Source: Gibbula magus (Eukaryota > Mollusca > Gastropoda > Trochida > Trochidae). From it: DNA of 64,000 nt. Location: positions 7,384,700 through 7,448,699 of the forward strand of contig OW388304.1 of the NCBI GenBank assembly GCA_936450465.1, in the 5' to 3' direction. A program made the position numbers and the translations under genes. Shown in pieces: positions 10,631 to 25,600 of the stretch. Each line of letters begins with the position of its first letter. Position 1 is the first letter of the stretch. A model generated the notes under the pieces. The model was not told where the DNA came from and searched no databases. It saw only the letters and a list, made by a program, of their open reading frames with translations.

Positions 10631-13600
10631 CTGAAGCAACAGTGGTTACAGGTTTAATTGAGCTTCAACAAGTAACGGGTCTTTGTCTTTTATCAAACTG
10701 TGTCTTACTGCAATTTAATAATAATTTGTATTTATCATTATATTAAATAAATGGTGTAACCTCTGGGATTTACTTTGCATTTCTGGAGAAAATGCAGTTA
10801 CGTATTGATTGTTTCAGTATAAGCCAGGAGACGATCTTGACATCCTTCCGCGAATCTGAATATGAAACGTTTAATCAGGGACATCCTACTGCTAAAGACA
10901 GGTGCGTGTCAGCATATTGACCTTAGATGCCTTTCTTTGGGGCACTATAAGAAGTGATTGCAAAGTAAACGTGGTAATGTACATAATTATTTACATAACA
11001 TACTGAAAAACAATTATTAACAGACGACTTACTTTCTATTTCTCCGACAGAGAAGACATATCAAAACAATAATGACGAGAAGAAAGAAGATGCCGACAGC
11101 GACGACAACGCCGATGATAGCTCGTCTCGCATCGTCGGACAGATAATCATACCATTCTGAAATATAGTAGACAAGGGTTAGATAAATCAGTATCGCAGCT
11201 ATTGTCTCTGTAGTTCATTAGTTTAGATGCATGTGACATATCAGTGACGGTTGGAAACACGTGCGTCAGAGGGTTAACACATCTACAATGGCCAGTGAAA
11301 CTGTACACAAGGTTTCAGCTTTCGATGGCTTTATTGTTTAGTTCTGAAGAAGAAGTAACAACCCCTGTATCTTCTTAAAAGGACCAGATGATCTACAAAT
11401 CTACAGTTTTACTCCCATTTGGCCAAGGAACCTATACACAAGATTTCAAGTACTTTAATTGATTTTACTTGGGTTTTGGTTGTGACACTTGGTAAACTGA
11501 TATACATCGGTTGATCTACAAATAGACAATGTACATGTGTGTAAATCACTCCCCAAATGAATCTTTAAAGTCTGATTAAAATCTGCCGGGATAAGAACTC
11601 ATATCACACGGTCTGATGGCTGCCCGAATAGGCGCTGTTTTGACACAAACTCGGGTAGCCATTCACAAGGGTCGAAATAAAAGTTTTCGGTACGAGGAGC
11701 CAGGGGTTAGTAACTCCAGACAGTTATTCTGTCGTCTGTTTCCGTATCATTAGCAACGTGTTAACGAATGATTCCGAATGCATTAAATTAGCGATCATTT
11801 GAAAAGCTATCATGTGATTGGTGACTAAACTGGCCATGACAATCGTCAATACAGAGCATCTACAGACCCTGACGAAGGTAATTTCTAAAACCAGTTCGCA
11901 TCCCTTTATTTTTTCGGAAAAGGGTAAATTTTAATCAGGCTGGTACACATGATTTCACGTTCCAAGCTCCGGAGATTTTACATTTTAAGAAGAAGACAAC
12001 TAAGACGTTCATGAAACTTGATCCCTTTGACCCCTGAATGAGTCAGATGGTCATTAAATATACATTGTATATTGCCTTCTTCTCTAGGAACCAGTACACA
12101 CATTTCAAACCTTTATAGATGTTTTGGTTTTGGAAAAGAAAACAATACAGAAGTCGTCGTTGCTGTCACTATGGTATCAATTAATCATTGGCATTCCTAT
12201 ACGTCAACCTTTTACGTGCAATGAAACCATCTTTGTTGGTGTCGTGAGTTTTCAATCTGGAGGACACACACATATATATCTAATATCGAATAAACAATGA
12301 GCATATAAATAACATCAATAGAATCATTCACAATGATAACAACATCAAGTCATTGATAAAGTCACATATAACCTACCGGATCGAGAAGTATGTTCCGGAC
12401 AGTCACTGAGTTTACATCCTAGACTCCGTGTATCCTTCCTGACCCCCACACACTCCGTGTGACCCTCCACACCCGAACAGGTGCGTGATCGTGTAGACGT
12501 ACCCATCACTGACCAGCCACACGTCGCACTACATCGCATGGCCCCCCACTCTCCCCAACTGGTCCATTCACCTTAGGAGAGAATGTATATATGAAAATGT
12601 AACTACTAGCAAATGTACATGTATATATAATGTTTAGATGAGTGATATCGTTCAGTTCATGTCGTGTCATGGAAACAAAAATAGCCAAGACGCAAAGGTT
12701 CATATCCGAGTAACTCTTCATTCCTTAACAATGATGGAGACAAGGCCCGGAGGCCTATTATTTTTAAGGAATGGAGAGTTAAGAGATCATTAACTTAAAT
12801 AACACTCAAATTATTGCTCTTTATCAAAAGTATTAAGTTAAAGAAATTAAATTTATACTTAAAAAATACGATGTGGTGTGTTACTGTCCATTACTGAAAC
12901 ATAATCGAGCGAAAGAACAATAGGATTACGTCACAAGTGTAATTTAACTCGAAACAGCATAAACTGCATTAATTTGTCATATAAAAAAGTATGACATCGA
13001 CAGTGCAAATTTACGAAAGCCTACAAGGGCCAAACTCAGTGACAACATTTTTTTGTAAAAGTTGTAATTGCAACTTTCAAAAGTTGTATATTCAAGTTTT
13101 AAAGTTGTAATTACAACTTGTAAAGGTGAAATTACAAGTTTAAATTTGTATATTCAACTTTTAAAAGTTATATATTCAAGTTTTAAAAGTTATATATTCA
13201 AGTTTTAAAAGTTATATATTCTGTTCATAAACTGCTGTGACTATGTGTCTCAGTTCACCCAGCTGTAAATGGGTACCCTGTGAGGCATAGAATGGTCCCT
13301 AAACTGAGCGCCACATATGGCTGCCGGTTGAATACTCCCCAGGGAGTTGAATTGGAAAAAATGATTGGACGGTGAAAGAATGCCATTGACCAGGGGAAAC
13401 AATGTAAGCGCCTTGAGCAACCACTAGTGGATGGATATGTGCGCTATCGACTTTGTCATATATCAGATTTACTTTATCAAAGATCAGATCTACTTTATCA
13501 TATACCAGATCTACTTTATCATATATCAGATCAACTTAGTCGTCTATCAGATCTACTTAGTCATATACCAGATCTACTTACTCATATATCAGATCGACTT

Positions 13601-16600
13601 AGTCGTATATCAGATCTACTTAGTCATATATCACATCTACTTTATCATATATCAGATCTACTTAGTCATATATCACATCTACTTTATCATATATCAGATC
13701 TACTTAGTCATATACCAGATCAACTTAGTCATATATCATATCTACTTAGTCATATATCAGATCTACTTTGTCATATATCAGATCTACTTAGTCATATTGC
13801 AACTTTAAAACTTGAATATACAACTTTCTAAACTTGTAATTACACCTTTAAAACTTGAATATACAACTTTCTGAACTTGTAATTACACCTTTTAAAGTTG
13901 TAATTACAACTTTAAACTTGAATAAACAACTTTTTAAAGTTGTAATTACACCTTTAAAAGTTGTAATAACAACTTTTAAACTTGAATATACAACTTTAAA
14001 ACTTGAATATACAACTTTCTAACTTGTAAGTACACCTTTAAAAGTTGAAACTACAACTTTAAAAAAAAAAATGTTGTCATTGAATTTGGCCCTTGTAGGC
14101 TTTCGTACAAATTTGACAAGATAAGAAGCCTAACTAACTGCTATTGTACAGAGTACTAACTACACGTAGCACATGTATAATAGAGATAAAGAAATGGATT
14201 TAATTTAGTTACTACAGAACATATTTTTCTCTGACTTACACAGTGGAACAGGTCAGACTTGACATCATGCCAACATTGTAGCTGAACTAATTGTTTCACA
14301 TGTCACCGTATTTGGGTAACTTCAATGAATTGAATATATGGATTCTTACTCATATGGAAAATATCTGCAAGAGAGCAAAGTGAACCTAATAGAGATAGTC
14401 TGTGTCGTGGTACATTGTTTATACAAGTAGTTGCCACACGCCGTCACAGTAATCTATTTGATAACGTTGTATAGGGTCAGTATTTTAAATATGAGCTTAC
14501 ATTTAATACTTACCAGCACATGGTTGACTACCACAGGGCCAAGACTCTATCAGTGTATCAGAACCTGGACACTGGGCTCCTCCTGGAGATGTTGGAAGAT
14601 TACAAACTCGGGTCCGGGTTCGATCCACAACCGTACCATCAGCAGCACCACACGACACTGGGCAGGGAGGGGTGATCCAGGGAGACCAACTCGACCAGCC
14701 TTCATTCACTGTGATTAATCAGGTACTTTCTCATTTCAACTGACCAGATTCTAGCCTACGTAGCGAAACATTGCGATAAGTACAGACGGCTTCGGCCCAT
14801 GACCTACTATCTTAGATATTATATATTAGTGTGCAAACGACTGCGCTCAATGATTAGATTTGAAGTAATTGCTTTTCTGAACATGAACATGTATAAGTCA
14901 ACATTCATAAACTCTCCATATTATGCTGTCTTCAAGTCCAAACTGAAGACACTTCTCTTTTTCAAGTATTATTTTGGGAAGTTGACCTGCGCTTTGAGCA
15001 ACCGATTGAATGGTCTAGACCTTTATTACAATAGTGTATACTTCATCATCATTTTGTTTTGTAGAAGGTTTAATAGGGAAGTATGTGTGTGTGGTTCATA
15101 AGTGAACAATATTTCTTTAACAGAAAATGTAGAAGGGACTTAGAGGTGTATGGTTCATAAGTGAACATTAGTTTAGGATCAAATTATCTGCAATTGCACA
15201 AAACCATTATGATTGTGTTATGAGAGACTTGATTCCACTGTCGTGATCCCATTCCGGTAATTGTCACTATACTTATTATATAGCTCGTATTGAGTACATC
15301 ACTTTATTTCTTTTTCACAGGGTACAGCATTTTTCAATTTCATTTCATAGTATTATCACAATAAATGATACAAAACATTTGACATGCAAATTCTTCTGCA
15401 TGAATAGATTGTGGCAGGATGACCAGAATGAGACAACTGAGTCATATTTACACTGTGTATAAGCATTGGATATATGTAATTTGTAATTTAGTCTTAATTT
15501 CGGTTTCAGACCGCTTAAAGACGGTATTATGTTTGCCAATTTTCGATGGTAGATGTATTCTTTTGTTAACGTAATGATGAAATTTAGAACATTATTTCTC
15601 CTTTCTGTGAATCCCAGAATGACCGTATCTGCGTTTAGGTTTAGACAAATGTCAGTTTCTTTCTCAATCCATTCCGTTAGATCTTGCCACAATCTCTTGA
15701 CACATCTGCATTCATATAATAGATGGATAATTGATTCTATTTCAACGTTGCAATATGTACATAGTGGTGTTTCTATTAGTTTGTATTTGTATAAGTCTTT
15801 AATTGTCGTAAGGATTTTATGGAGAACACGGTATTGGAACCATCTATGCTTGAAGCTAATAGGATGCTTGGGGAGGTATAGAATTGTATGTCTTCCACAT
15901 AGCTGGTGAAATGTCTATTTTTAATTCCTTTTCCCATTTAATTTGGTATTTTTGCTTTTGAAATGCGGCCTCTTTGATGAGTTGGGTATAAAATATGCTA
16001 CATCCTTTGTTAGTTCTATATAGTATTTCCAAGTTAGGAGGGATAAAGGGTAAATTTTCCTGTTTACTAATTGTTTGCCAATAACGTTTGGAATAAGATT
16101 TCATTGAGGATATTAAACCTGCGTATTCTAAAGTACCTATTGAGTACATTATAATTATACCTGGGCATGGATCCTCTCCGCATTGGAAGACAAGAAGTTC
16201 GCCATTTACCCCTGGACATTGTTCACCTCCGTTCTGTGGAGCTGGGTTGTCACACTGCCGAGTTCTGTTCCTCAGTGCCGTGGAACCCCCACACGACACA
16301 GGACAAGGGGTGTCCACCCACTGACCCCAGCTCGACCACACACCATCCACCATGCCTTCAAAATAAGTTTACGGTAAAATAAGCAACAGGCAACCACTCA
16401 TCAATGAATGTTACTGGATTTTTCTCGTTGTCATCTTCAAAAGTAATCAATGTGATAAATGTAACCTATAAACACATTCATATTAAGCGTACTTTTAATC
16501 ATAGACATATCTTATAAGTCAAGAAAGTATTGCTAGGATTTACATTGACATCTTGTATTCTTTGAATTCTGACCACCCAATCGTAAGAAAAGCACTTCAA

Positions 16601-19600
16601 AATATGAGTTCGTACAGAGATTTACATAATCAACTGTAGAAAAATCAGGTAGGCAGGAGTAATGTTATGGATGAAAACACGAAAACATGATAGCATTTTG
16701 TGTTCTATTGAATGAAACTAGGGACCAGCGTCTACTCTTGGTCCTTACAACACAAATACACAGACAGGTATACATACATACAGGTACACCTACAGGTACA
16801 CCTACAGGTACACATACAAGTATCCATACAGGTACACATACAGGTATACATACAGATACACATATAAGTACACATACAGGTACAAATACAGGTACACATA
16901 CAGGTATACATACAGGTACACATACAGGTACATCTACAGGTATACATACAGGTGCACATACAGGTGCACATACAGGTGCACATACAGGTGCACATACAGG
17001 TATACATACAGGTGCACATACAGGTGCACATACAGGTGCACATACAGGTGCACATACAGGTGCACATACAGGTGCACATACAGGTACACATACAGGTACA
17101 CATACAGGTGCACATACAGGTGCACATACAGGTGCACATACAGGTGCACATACAGGTGCACATACAGGTGCACATACAGGTACACATACAGGTATACATA
17201 CAGGTGCACATACAGGTATACATACAGGTGCACATACAGGTGCACATACAGGTACACATACAGGTGCACATACAGGTGCACATACAGGTATACATACAGG
17301 TGCACATACAGGTACACATACAGGTATACATACAGGTACACATACAGGTGCACATACAGGTCTACATACAGGTGCACATACAGGTATACATACAGGTGCA
17401 CATACAGGTGCACATACAGGTACACATACAGGTACACATACAGGTGCACATACAGGTGCACATACAGGTATACATACAGGTGCACATACAGGTACACATA
17501 CAGGTATACATACAGGTACACATACAGGTGCACATACAGGTCTACATACAGGTGCACATACAGGTATACATACAGGTGCACATACAGGTGCACATACAGG
17601 TACACATACAGGTACACATACAGATGCACATACAGGTATACATACAGGTGCACATACAGGTGCACATACAGGTATACATACAGGTGCACATACAGGTACA
17701 CATACAGGTACACATACAGGTATACATACAGGTGCACATACAGGTATACATACAGGTACACATACAGGTCATATACAGGTGCACATACAGGTATACATAC
17801 AGGTGCACATACAGGTGCACATACAGGTACACATACAGGTGCACATACAGGTATACATACAGGTACACATACAGGTCATATACAGGTACACATACAGGTA
17901 TACATACAGGTATACATAAAGGTACACATACAGGTACACAAACAGGTGCACATACAGGTATACATATAGGTACACATACAGGTATACATACAGGTACACA
18001 TACAGGTGCACATACAGGTACACATACAGGTATACATAAAGGTACACATACAGGTACACATACAGGTACACATACAGGTACACATACGTTCAGGTATACA
18101 TACAGGCACACAAACAAGCATACATACAGCTCACAGCAAAAATGACTGAGTATCCTCGATTCTGGAAACCAACTGTAAACTGGGTAATAGGGGTATCAAC
18201 TTGATATTCATCCGCTGAAACTAGGCAAACTGGTTTCCAACTAGAATCCATTTTGGATTCTATAAGATTTGGTATTTCCGTAATTGAAACCACCAGGATA
18301 CATTACTATACAAGATATTAAATACTATTGTGCAAAGGAATGCGCGCAATGATTAGATTTGAGGTAATTGATTTTCTGAACATGAACATGTATACGTCAA
18401 CATTCATAAACTTTCCATATTATGCTGTCTTCAAGTCCAAACTGAAGACACTTCTCTTTTTCAAGTATTATTTTGGGAAGTTGACCTGCGCTTTGAGCAA
18501 CCGATTGAATGGTCTAGACCTTTATTATAATAGTGTATACTACATCATCATTTTGTTTTGTAGAAGGTTTAATAGGAAGTATGAGTGTATGGTTCATAAG
18601 TGAAAAATTTTTTTTACGGAAGATGCAGAAGGGAGTTAGAGGTGTATGGTTCGTAAGTGAACATAATTTAGGATCAAATTATCTGCTATTGTACAAAACC
18701 ATTATGATTGTGTTATGAGAGACTTGATTCCATTGTCGTGATCCCATTCCGTTAAGTGTCACTATACTTATTATATAACTCGTATTGAGTACATAATAAT
18801 TATACCTGGGCATGGATCCTTTCCGCATTGGAAGACAAGAAGTTCGCCATTTACCCCTGGACATTGTTCACCCCCGTTCTGTGGAGCTGGGTTGTCACAC
18901 TGCCGAGTTCTGTTCCTCAGGGCCGTGGATCCTCCACACGACACAGGACAAGGGGTGTCCACCCACTGACCCCAGCTCGACCACACGCCATCCACCGTGC
19001 CTGCAAAATTAGTTTATGGTAAAATAAGCAACAGGCAACCACTCATCAATGAAATGTTACTGGATTTTTCTCGTTGTCATCTTCAAAAGTAATCAATGTG
19101 ATAAATGTGACCCATAAACACATTCATATTAAGCGTACTTTTAATCATAGACATATCTTATAAGTCAAGAAAGTACCGCGAGGATTTACATTGACATCTG
19201 GTATTCTTTGAATTTTAACCACCAACAATCGTAAGAAAAGCACTTCAAAATATGAGTTCGTACAGAGATTTACATAATCAACTGTAGAAAAATCAGATAA
19301 GTAGGAGTAATGTTATGGATGAAAACACGAAAACATGACAGCGTTTGGTGTTCTATTGAATGTAACTAGGAACCAGCGTTTACTCTTGGTCCTTACAACA
19401 CAAATATACATACAGGTACACATATAGGTATACATACAGGTACACCTACAGGTACACATACAAGTATAGATACAGGTACATCTACAGGTGCACCTACAGG
19501 TGCACCTACAGGTACACATACAGGTATACATACAGGTACACATACAGGTACACATACAGGTACACTTACAAGTATACATACAGGTACACATACAGGTGCA

Positions 19601-22600
19601 CCTACAGGTACACATACAAGTATACATACAGGTACACATACAGGTATACATACAGGTACACATACAGGTATACATACAGGTACACATACAGGTGCACCTA
19701 CAGGTACACATACAGGTATACATACAGGTACACATACAGGTATACATACAGATGCACATACAAGTGCACATACAGGTATCATACAGGTACACATACGTAC
19801 AGGTATACATACAGGTACACATACAAGCATACATACAGGTACACATACAGGTACACATAAAGGTTCACATACAGGTGCACATACAGGTATACATACAGGT
19901 ACACATACAGGTACACATACAGGTACACATACGTACAGGTATACATACAGGTACATATACAAGCATACATACAGCTCACAGCAAAAATGACTGAGTATCC
20001 TCGATTCTGGAAACCAACTGTAAACTGGGTAATAGGGGTATCAACTTGATATTCATCCGCTGAAACTAGGCAAACTGGTTTCCAACTAGAATCCATTTTG
20101 GATTCTATAAGATTTGGTATTTCCGTAATTGAAACCACCAGGATACATTACTATACAAGATATTAAATACTATTGTGCAAAGGACTGCGTGCAATGATTA
20201 GATTTGAGGTAATTGATTTTCTGAACATGAACATGTATAAGTCAACATTCATAAACTCTCCATATTATGTTATCTTCAAGTCCAAACTGAAGACACTTCC
20301 CTTTTTCAAGTATTATTTTGGGAAGTTGACCTGCGCTTTGAACAACCGATTGAATGGTCTAGACCTTTATTATAATAGTGTATACTTCATCATCATTTTG
20401 TTTTGTAGAAGGTTTAATAGGAAGTATGTGTGTATGGTTCATAAGTGAACACTATTTTTTTTACGGAAGATGCAGAAGGGAGTGAGAGGTGTATGGTTCA
20501 TAAGTGAACATAATTTAGTATCAAATTATCTGCAATTGTACAAAACTATTATGATTGTGTTATGAGAGACTTGATTCCATTGTCGTGATCCCATTCCGTT
20601 AATTGTCACTATACTTATTATATAGCTTGTATTGAGTACATAATAATTATACCTGGGCATGGATCCTTTCCGCATTGGAAGACAAGAAGTTCGCCATTTA
20701 CCCCTGGACATTGTTCACCCCCGTTCTGTGGAGCTGGGTTGTCACACTGCCGAGTTCTGTTCCTCAGTGCCGTGGAACCTCCACACGACACAGGACAAGG
20801 GGTGTCCACCCACTGACCCCAGCTCGACCACACGCCATCCACCATGCCTGCAAAATTAGTTTACGGTAAAATAAGCAACAGGCAACCACCCATCAATGAA
20901 ATGTTGCTAGATTTTTTCTCGTTGTCATCTTCAAAAGTAATCAATGTGATAAATGTGACCTATAAACATATTCATATTAAGCGTACTTTTAATCATAGAC
21001 ATATCTTATAAGTCAAGAAAGTATTGCGAGGATTTACATTGACATCTGGTATTCTTTGAATTCTGACCACCCAATCGTAAGAAAAGCACTTCAAAATATG
21101 AGTTCGTACAGAGATTTACATAATCAACTGTAGAAAAATCAGATAAGTAGGAGTAATGTTATGGATGAAAACACGAAAACATGACAGCGTTTGGTGTTCT
21201 ATTGAATGTAACTAGGAACCAGCGTTTACTCTTGGTCCTTACAACACAAATATACATACAGGTACACATATAGGTATACATACAGGTACACCTACAGGTA
21301 CACATACAAGTATAGATACAGGTACATCTACAGGTGCACCTACAGGTGCACCTACAGGTACACATACAGGTATACATACAGGTACACATACAGGTACACA
21401 TACAGGTACATTTACAAGTATACATACAGGTACACATACAGGTGCACCTACAGGTACACATATAAGTATACATACAGGTACACATACAGGTATACATACA
21501 GGTACACATACAGGTATACATACAGGTACACATACAGGTGCACCTACAGGTACACATACAGGTATACATACAGGTACACATACAGGTATACATACAGATG
21601 CACATACAGGTGCACATACAGGTATCATACAGGTACACATACGTACAGGTATACATACAGGTACACATACAAGCATACATACAGGTACACATACAGGTAC
21701 ACATAAAGGTTCACATACAGGTGCACATACAGGTATACATACAGGTACACATACAGGTACACATACAGGTACACATACGTACAGGTATACATACAGGTAC
21801 ATATACAAGCATACATACAGCTCACAGCAAAAATGACTGAGTATCCTCGATTCTGGAAACCAACTGTAAACTGGGTAATAGGGGTATCAACTTGATATTC
21901 ATCCGCTGAAACTAGGCAAACTGGTTTCCAACTAGAATCCATTTTGGATTCTATAAGATTTGGTATTTCCGTAATTGAAACCACCAGGATACATTACTAT
22001 ACAAGATATTAAATACTATTGTGCAAAGGACTGCGTGCAATGATTAGATTTGAGGTAATTGATTTTCTGAACATGAACATGTATAAGTCAACATTCATAA
22101 ACTCTCCATATTATGTTATCTTCAAGTCCAAACTGAAGACACTTCCCTTTTTCAAGTATTATTTTGGGAAGTTGACCTGCGCTTTGAACAACCGATTGAA
22201 TGGTCTAGACCTTTATTATAATAGTGTATACTTCATCATCATTTTGTTTTGTAGAAGGTTTAATAGGAAGTATGTGTGTATGGTTCATAAGTGAACACTA
22301 TTTTTTTTACGGAAGATGCAGAAGGGAGTGAGAGGTGTATGGTTCATAAGTGAACATAATTTAGTATCAAATTATCTGCAATTGTACAAAACTATTATGA
22401 TTGTGTTATGAGAGACTTGATTCCATTGTCGTGATCCCATTCCGTTAATTGTCACTATACTTATTATATAGCTTGTATTGAGTACATAATAATTATACCT
22501 GGGCATGGATCCTTTCCGCATTGGAAGACAAGAAGTTCGCCATTTACCCCTGGACATTGTTCACCCCCGTTCTGTGGAGCTGGGTTGTCACACTGCCGAG

Positions 22601-25600
22601 TTCTGTTCCTCAGTGCCGTGGAACCTCCACACGACACAGGACAAGGGGTGTCCACCCAATGACCCCAGCTCGACCACACGCCATCCACCATGCCTGCAAA
22701 ATTAGTTTACGGTAAAATAAGCAACAGGCAACCACCCATCAATGAAATGTTGCTAGATTTTTTCTCGTTGTCATCTTCAAAAGTAATCAATGTGATAAAT
22801 GTGACCTATAAACATATTCATATTAAGCGTACTTTTAATCATAGACATATCTTATAAGTCAAGAAAGTATTGCGAGGATTTACATTGACATCTGGTATTC
22901 TTTGAATTCTGACCACCCAATCGTAAGAAAAGCACTTCAAAATATGAGTTCGTACAGAGATTTACATAATCAACTGTAGAAAAATCAGATAAGTAGGAGT
23001 AATGTTATGGATGAAAACACGAAAACATGACAGCGTTTGGTGTTCTATTGAATGTAACTAGGAACCAGCGTTTACTCTTGGTCCTTACAACACAAATATA
23101 CATACAGGTACACATATAGGTATACATACAGGTACACCTACAGGTACACATACAAGTATAGATACAGGTACATCTACAGGTGCACCTACAGGTGCACCTA
23201 CAGGTACACATACAGGTAAACATACAGGTACACATACAGGTACACATACAGGTACACTTACAAGTATACATACAGGTACACATACAGGTGCACCTACAGG
23301 TACACATACAAGTATACATACAGGTACACATACAGGTATACATACAGGTACACATACAGGTATACATACAGGTACACATACAGGTGCACCTACAGGTACA
23401 CATACAGGTATACATACAGGTACACATACAGGTATACATACAGATGCACATACAGGTGCACATACAGGTATCATACAGGTACACATACGTACAGGTATAC
23501 ATACAGGTACACACACAAGCATAGATACAGGTACACATACAGGTACACATAAAGGTTCACATACAGGTGCACATACAGGTATACATACAGGTACACATAC
23601 AGGTACACATACAGGTACACATACGTACAGGTATACATACAGGTACACATACAAGCATACATACAGCTCACAGCAAAAATGACTGAGTATCCTCGATTCT
23701 GGAAACCAACTGTAAACTGGGTAATAGGGGTATCAACTTGATATTCATCCTCTGAAACTAGGCAAACTGGTTTCCAACTAGAATCCATTTTGGATTCTAT
23801 AAGATTTGGTATTTCCGTAATTGAAACCACCAGGATACATTACTATACAAGATATTAAATACTATTGTGCAAAGGACTGCGTGCAATGATTAGATTTGAG
23901 GTAATTGATTTTCTGAACATGAACATGTATAAGTCAACATTCATAAACTCTCCATATTATGTTATCTTCAAGTCCAAACTGAAGACACTTCCCTTTTTCA
24001 AGTATTATTTTGGGAAGTTGACCTGCGCTTTGAACAACCGATTGAATGGTCTAGACCTTTATTATAATAGTGTATACTTCATCATCATTTTGTTTTGTAG
24101 AAGGTTTAATAGGAAGTATGTGTGTATGGTTCATAAGTGAACACTATTTTTTTTACGGAAGATGCAGAAGGGAGTTAGAGGTGTATGGTTCATAAGTGAA
24201 CATAATTTAGTATCAAATTATCTGCAATTGTACAAAACCATTATGATTGTGTTATGAGAGACTTGATTCCATTGTCGTGATCCCATTCCGTTAATTGTCA
24301 CTATACTTATTATATAGCTTGTATTGAGTACATAATAATTATACCTGGGCATGGATCCTTTCCGCATTGGAAGACAAGAAGTTCGCCATTTACCCCTGGA
24401 CATTGTTCACCCCCGTTCTGTGGAGCTGGGTTGTCACACTGCCGAGTTCTGTTCCTCAGTGCCGTGGAACCTCCACACGACACAGGACAAGGGGTGTCCA
24501 CCCACTGACCCCAGCTCGACCACACACCATCCACCATGCCTGCAAAATTAGTTTACGGTAAAATAAGCAACAGGCAACCACCCATCAATGAAATGTTGCT
24601 AGATTTTTTCTCGTTGTCATCTTCAAAAGTAATCAATGTGATAAATGTGACCTATAAACATATTCATATTAAGCGTACTTTTAATCATAGACATATCTTA
24701 TAAGTCAAGAAAGTATTGCTAGGATTTACATTGACATATGATATTCTTTGAATTCTGACCACCAACAATCGTAAGAAAAGCACTTCAAAATATGAGTTCG
24801 TACAGAGATTTACATAATCAACTGTAGAACAATCAGATAGGTAGGAGTAATGTTATGGAAAACACGAAACATGACAGAGTTTGGCGTTCTATTGAATGTA
24901 CATGTAACTAGGGACCAGCGTCTACTCTTGGTCCTTACAACACAAATACACATACAGGTACACATACAGGTATACATACAGGTACACCTACAGGTACACA
25001 TACAAGTATACATACAGGTACACATACAAGTATACATACAGATACACATATAAGTACACATACAGGTACAAATACAGGTACACATACAGGTATACATACA
25101 GGTACACATACAGGTATACATACAGGTACACATACATTAACACATATAGGTACACATACAGGTCACATACAGGTCACATACAGGTACACATACATTAACA
25201 CATATAGGTACACATACAAGTACACATGGTATACAGGTACACATACAGGTACACATACAGGTACACATACAGGTACACAGACAGGTACACATACAAGTAC
25301 ACATAGTATACAGGTACACATACGGGTACACATACAGGTACACTTACAGGTACACATATAAGTACACAAACAAGTACACATACAGGTACACATACAGTTA
25401 CACATACGTACAGATATACATACAGGTACACATACGTACAGGTATACATACAGGTATACATACAAGCATCCATACAGCTTACAGCAAAAATGACTGAGTA
25501 TCCTGGATTCTGGAAAGCAACTGTAAACTGGGTAATAGGGGTATCCACTTGGTATCCATCCGCTGAAACTAGGCTAACTGGTTTCCAACTAGAATCGATT

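Larger units (their letters stand above)
13004..14117. mobile_element. Fold-back element inside intron 9 of gene 1
   Basis: Terminal inverted repeats of about 45 bases: the left arm near 13010-13055 (CGAAAGCCTACAAGGGCCAA, then GTGACAACATTTTTTT) is mirrored by the right arm near 14065-14108. Inside each arm are many copies of a palindromic motif, GTTGTAATTACAAC, and relatives spaced about 15-20 bases apart (13060-13225 and 13800-14060). The centre holds a SINE-tail-like block and a 21-bp minisatellite. There is no transposase, so it is non-autonomous. A TA duplication at the ends is possible but short. Confidence 0.8.

Noticed and set aside
16687..18145. Several overlapping 200-410-codon frames (THTG, HIQV and MCTC repeats) on both strands
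   Set aside because: They are translations of the 12-bp minisatellite in different frames; the same applies to the arrays at 19.4, 21.2, 23.1 and 24.9 kb.
14799..24140. A 91-100 codon plus-strand frame present in all five TSP1 units (MIRFEVIDFLNMNMY...)
   Set aside because: It lies in the intron on the opposite strand of gene 1 and is conserved only because the whole unit was duplicated recently. Intron and frame are equally similar.
16167..24561. Plus-strand frames of 64-71 codons over each repeated TSP1 exon
   Set aside because: These are antisense shadows of the TSP1 coding sequence.
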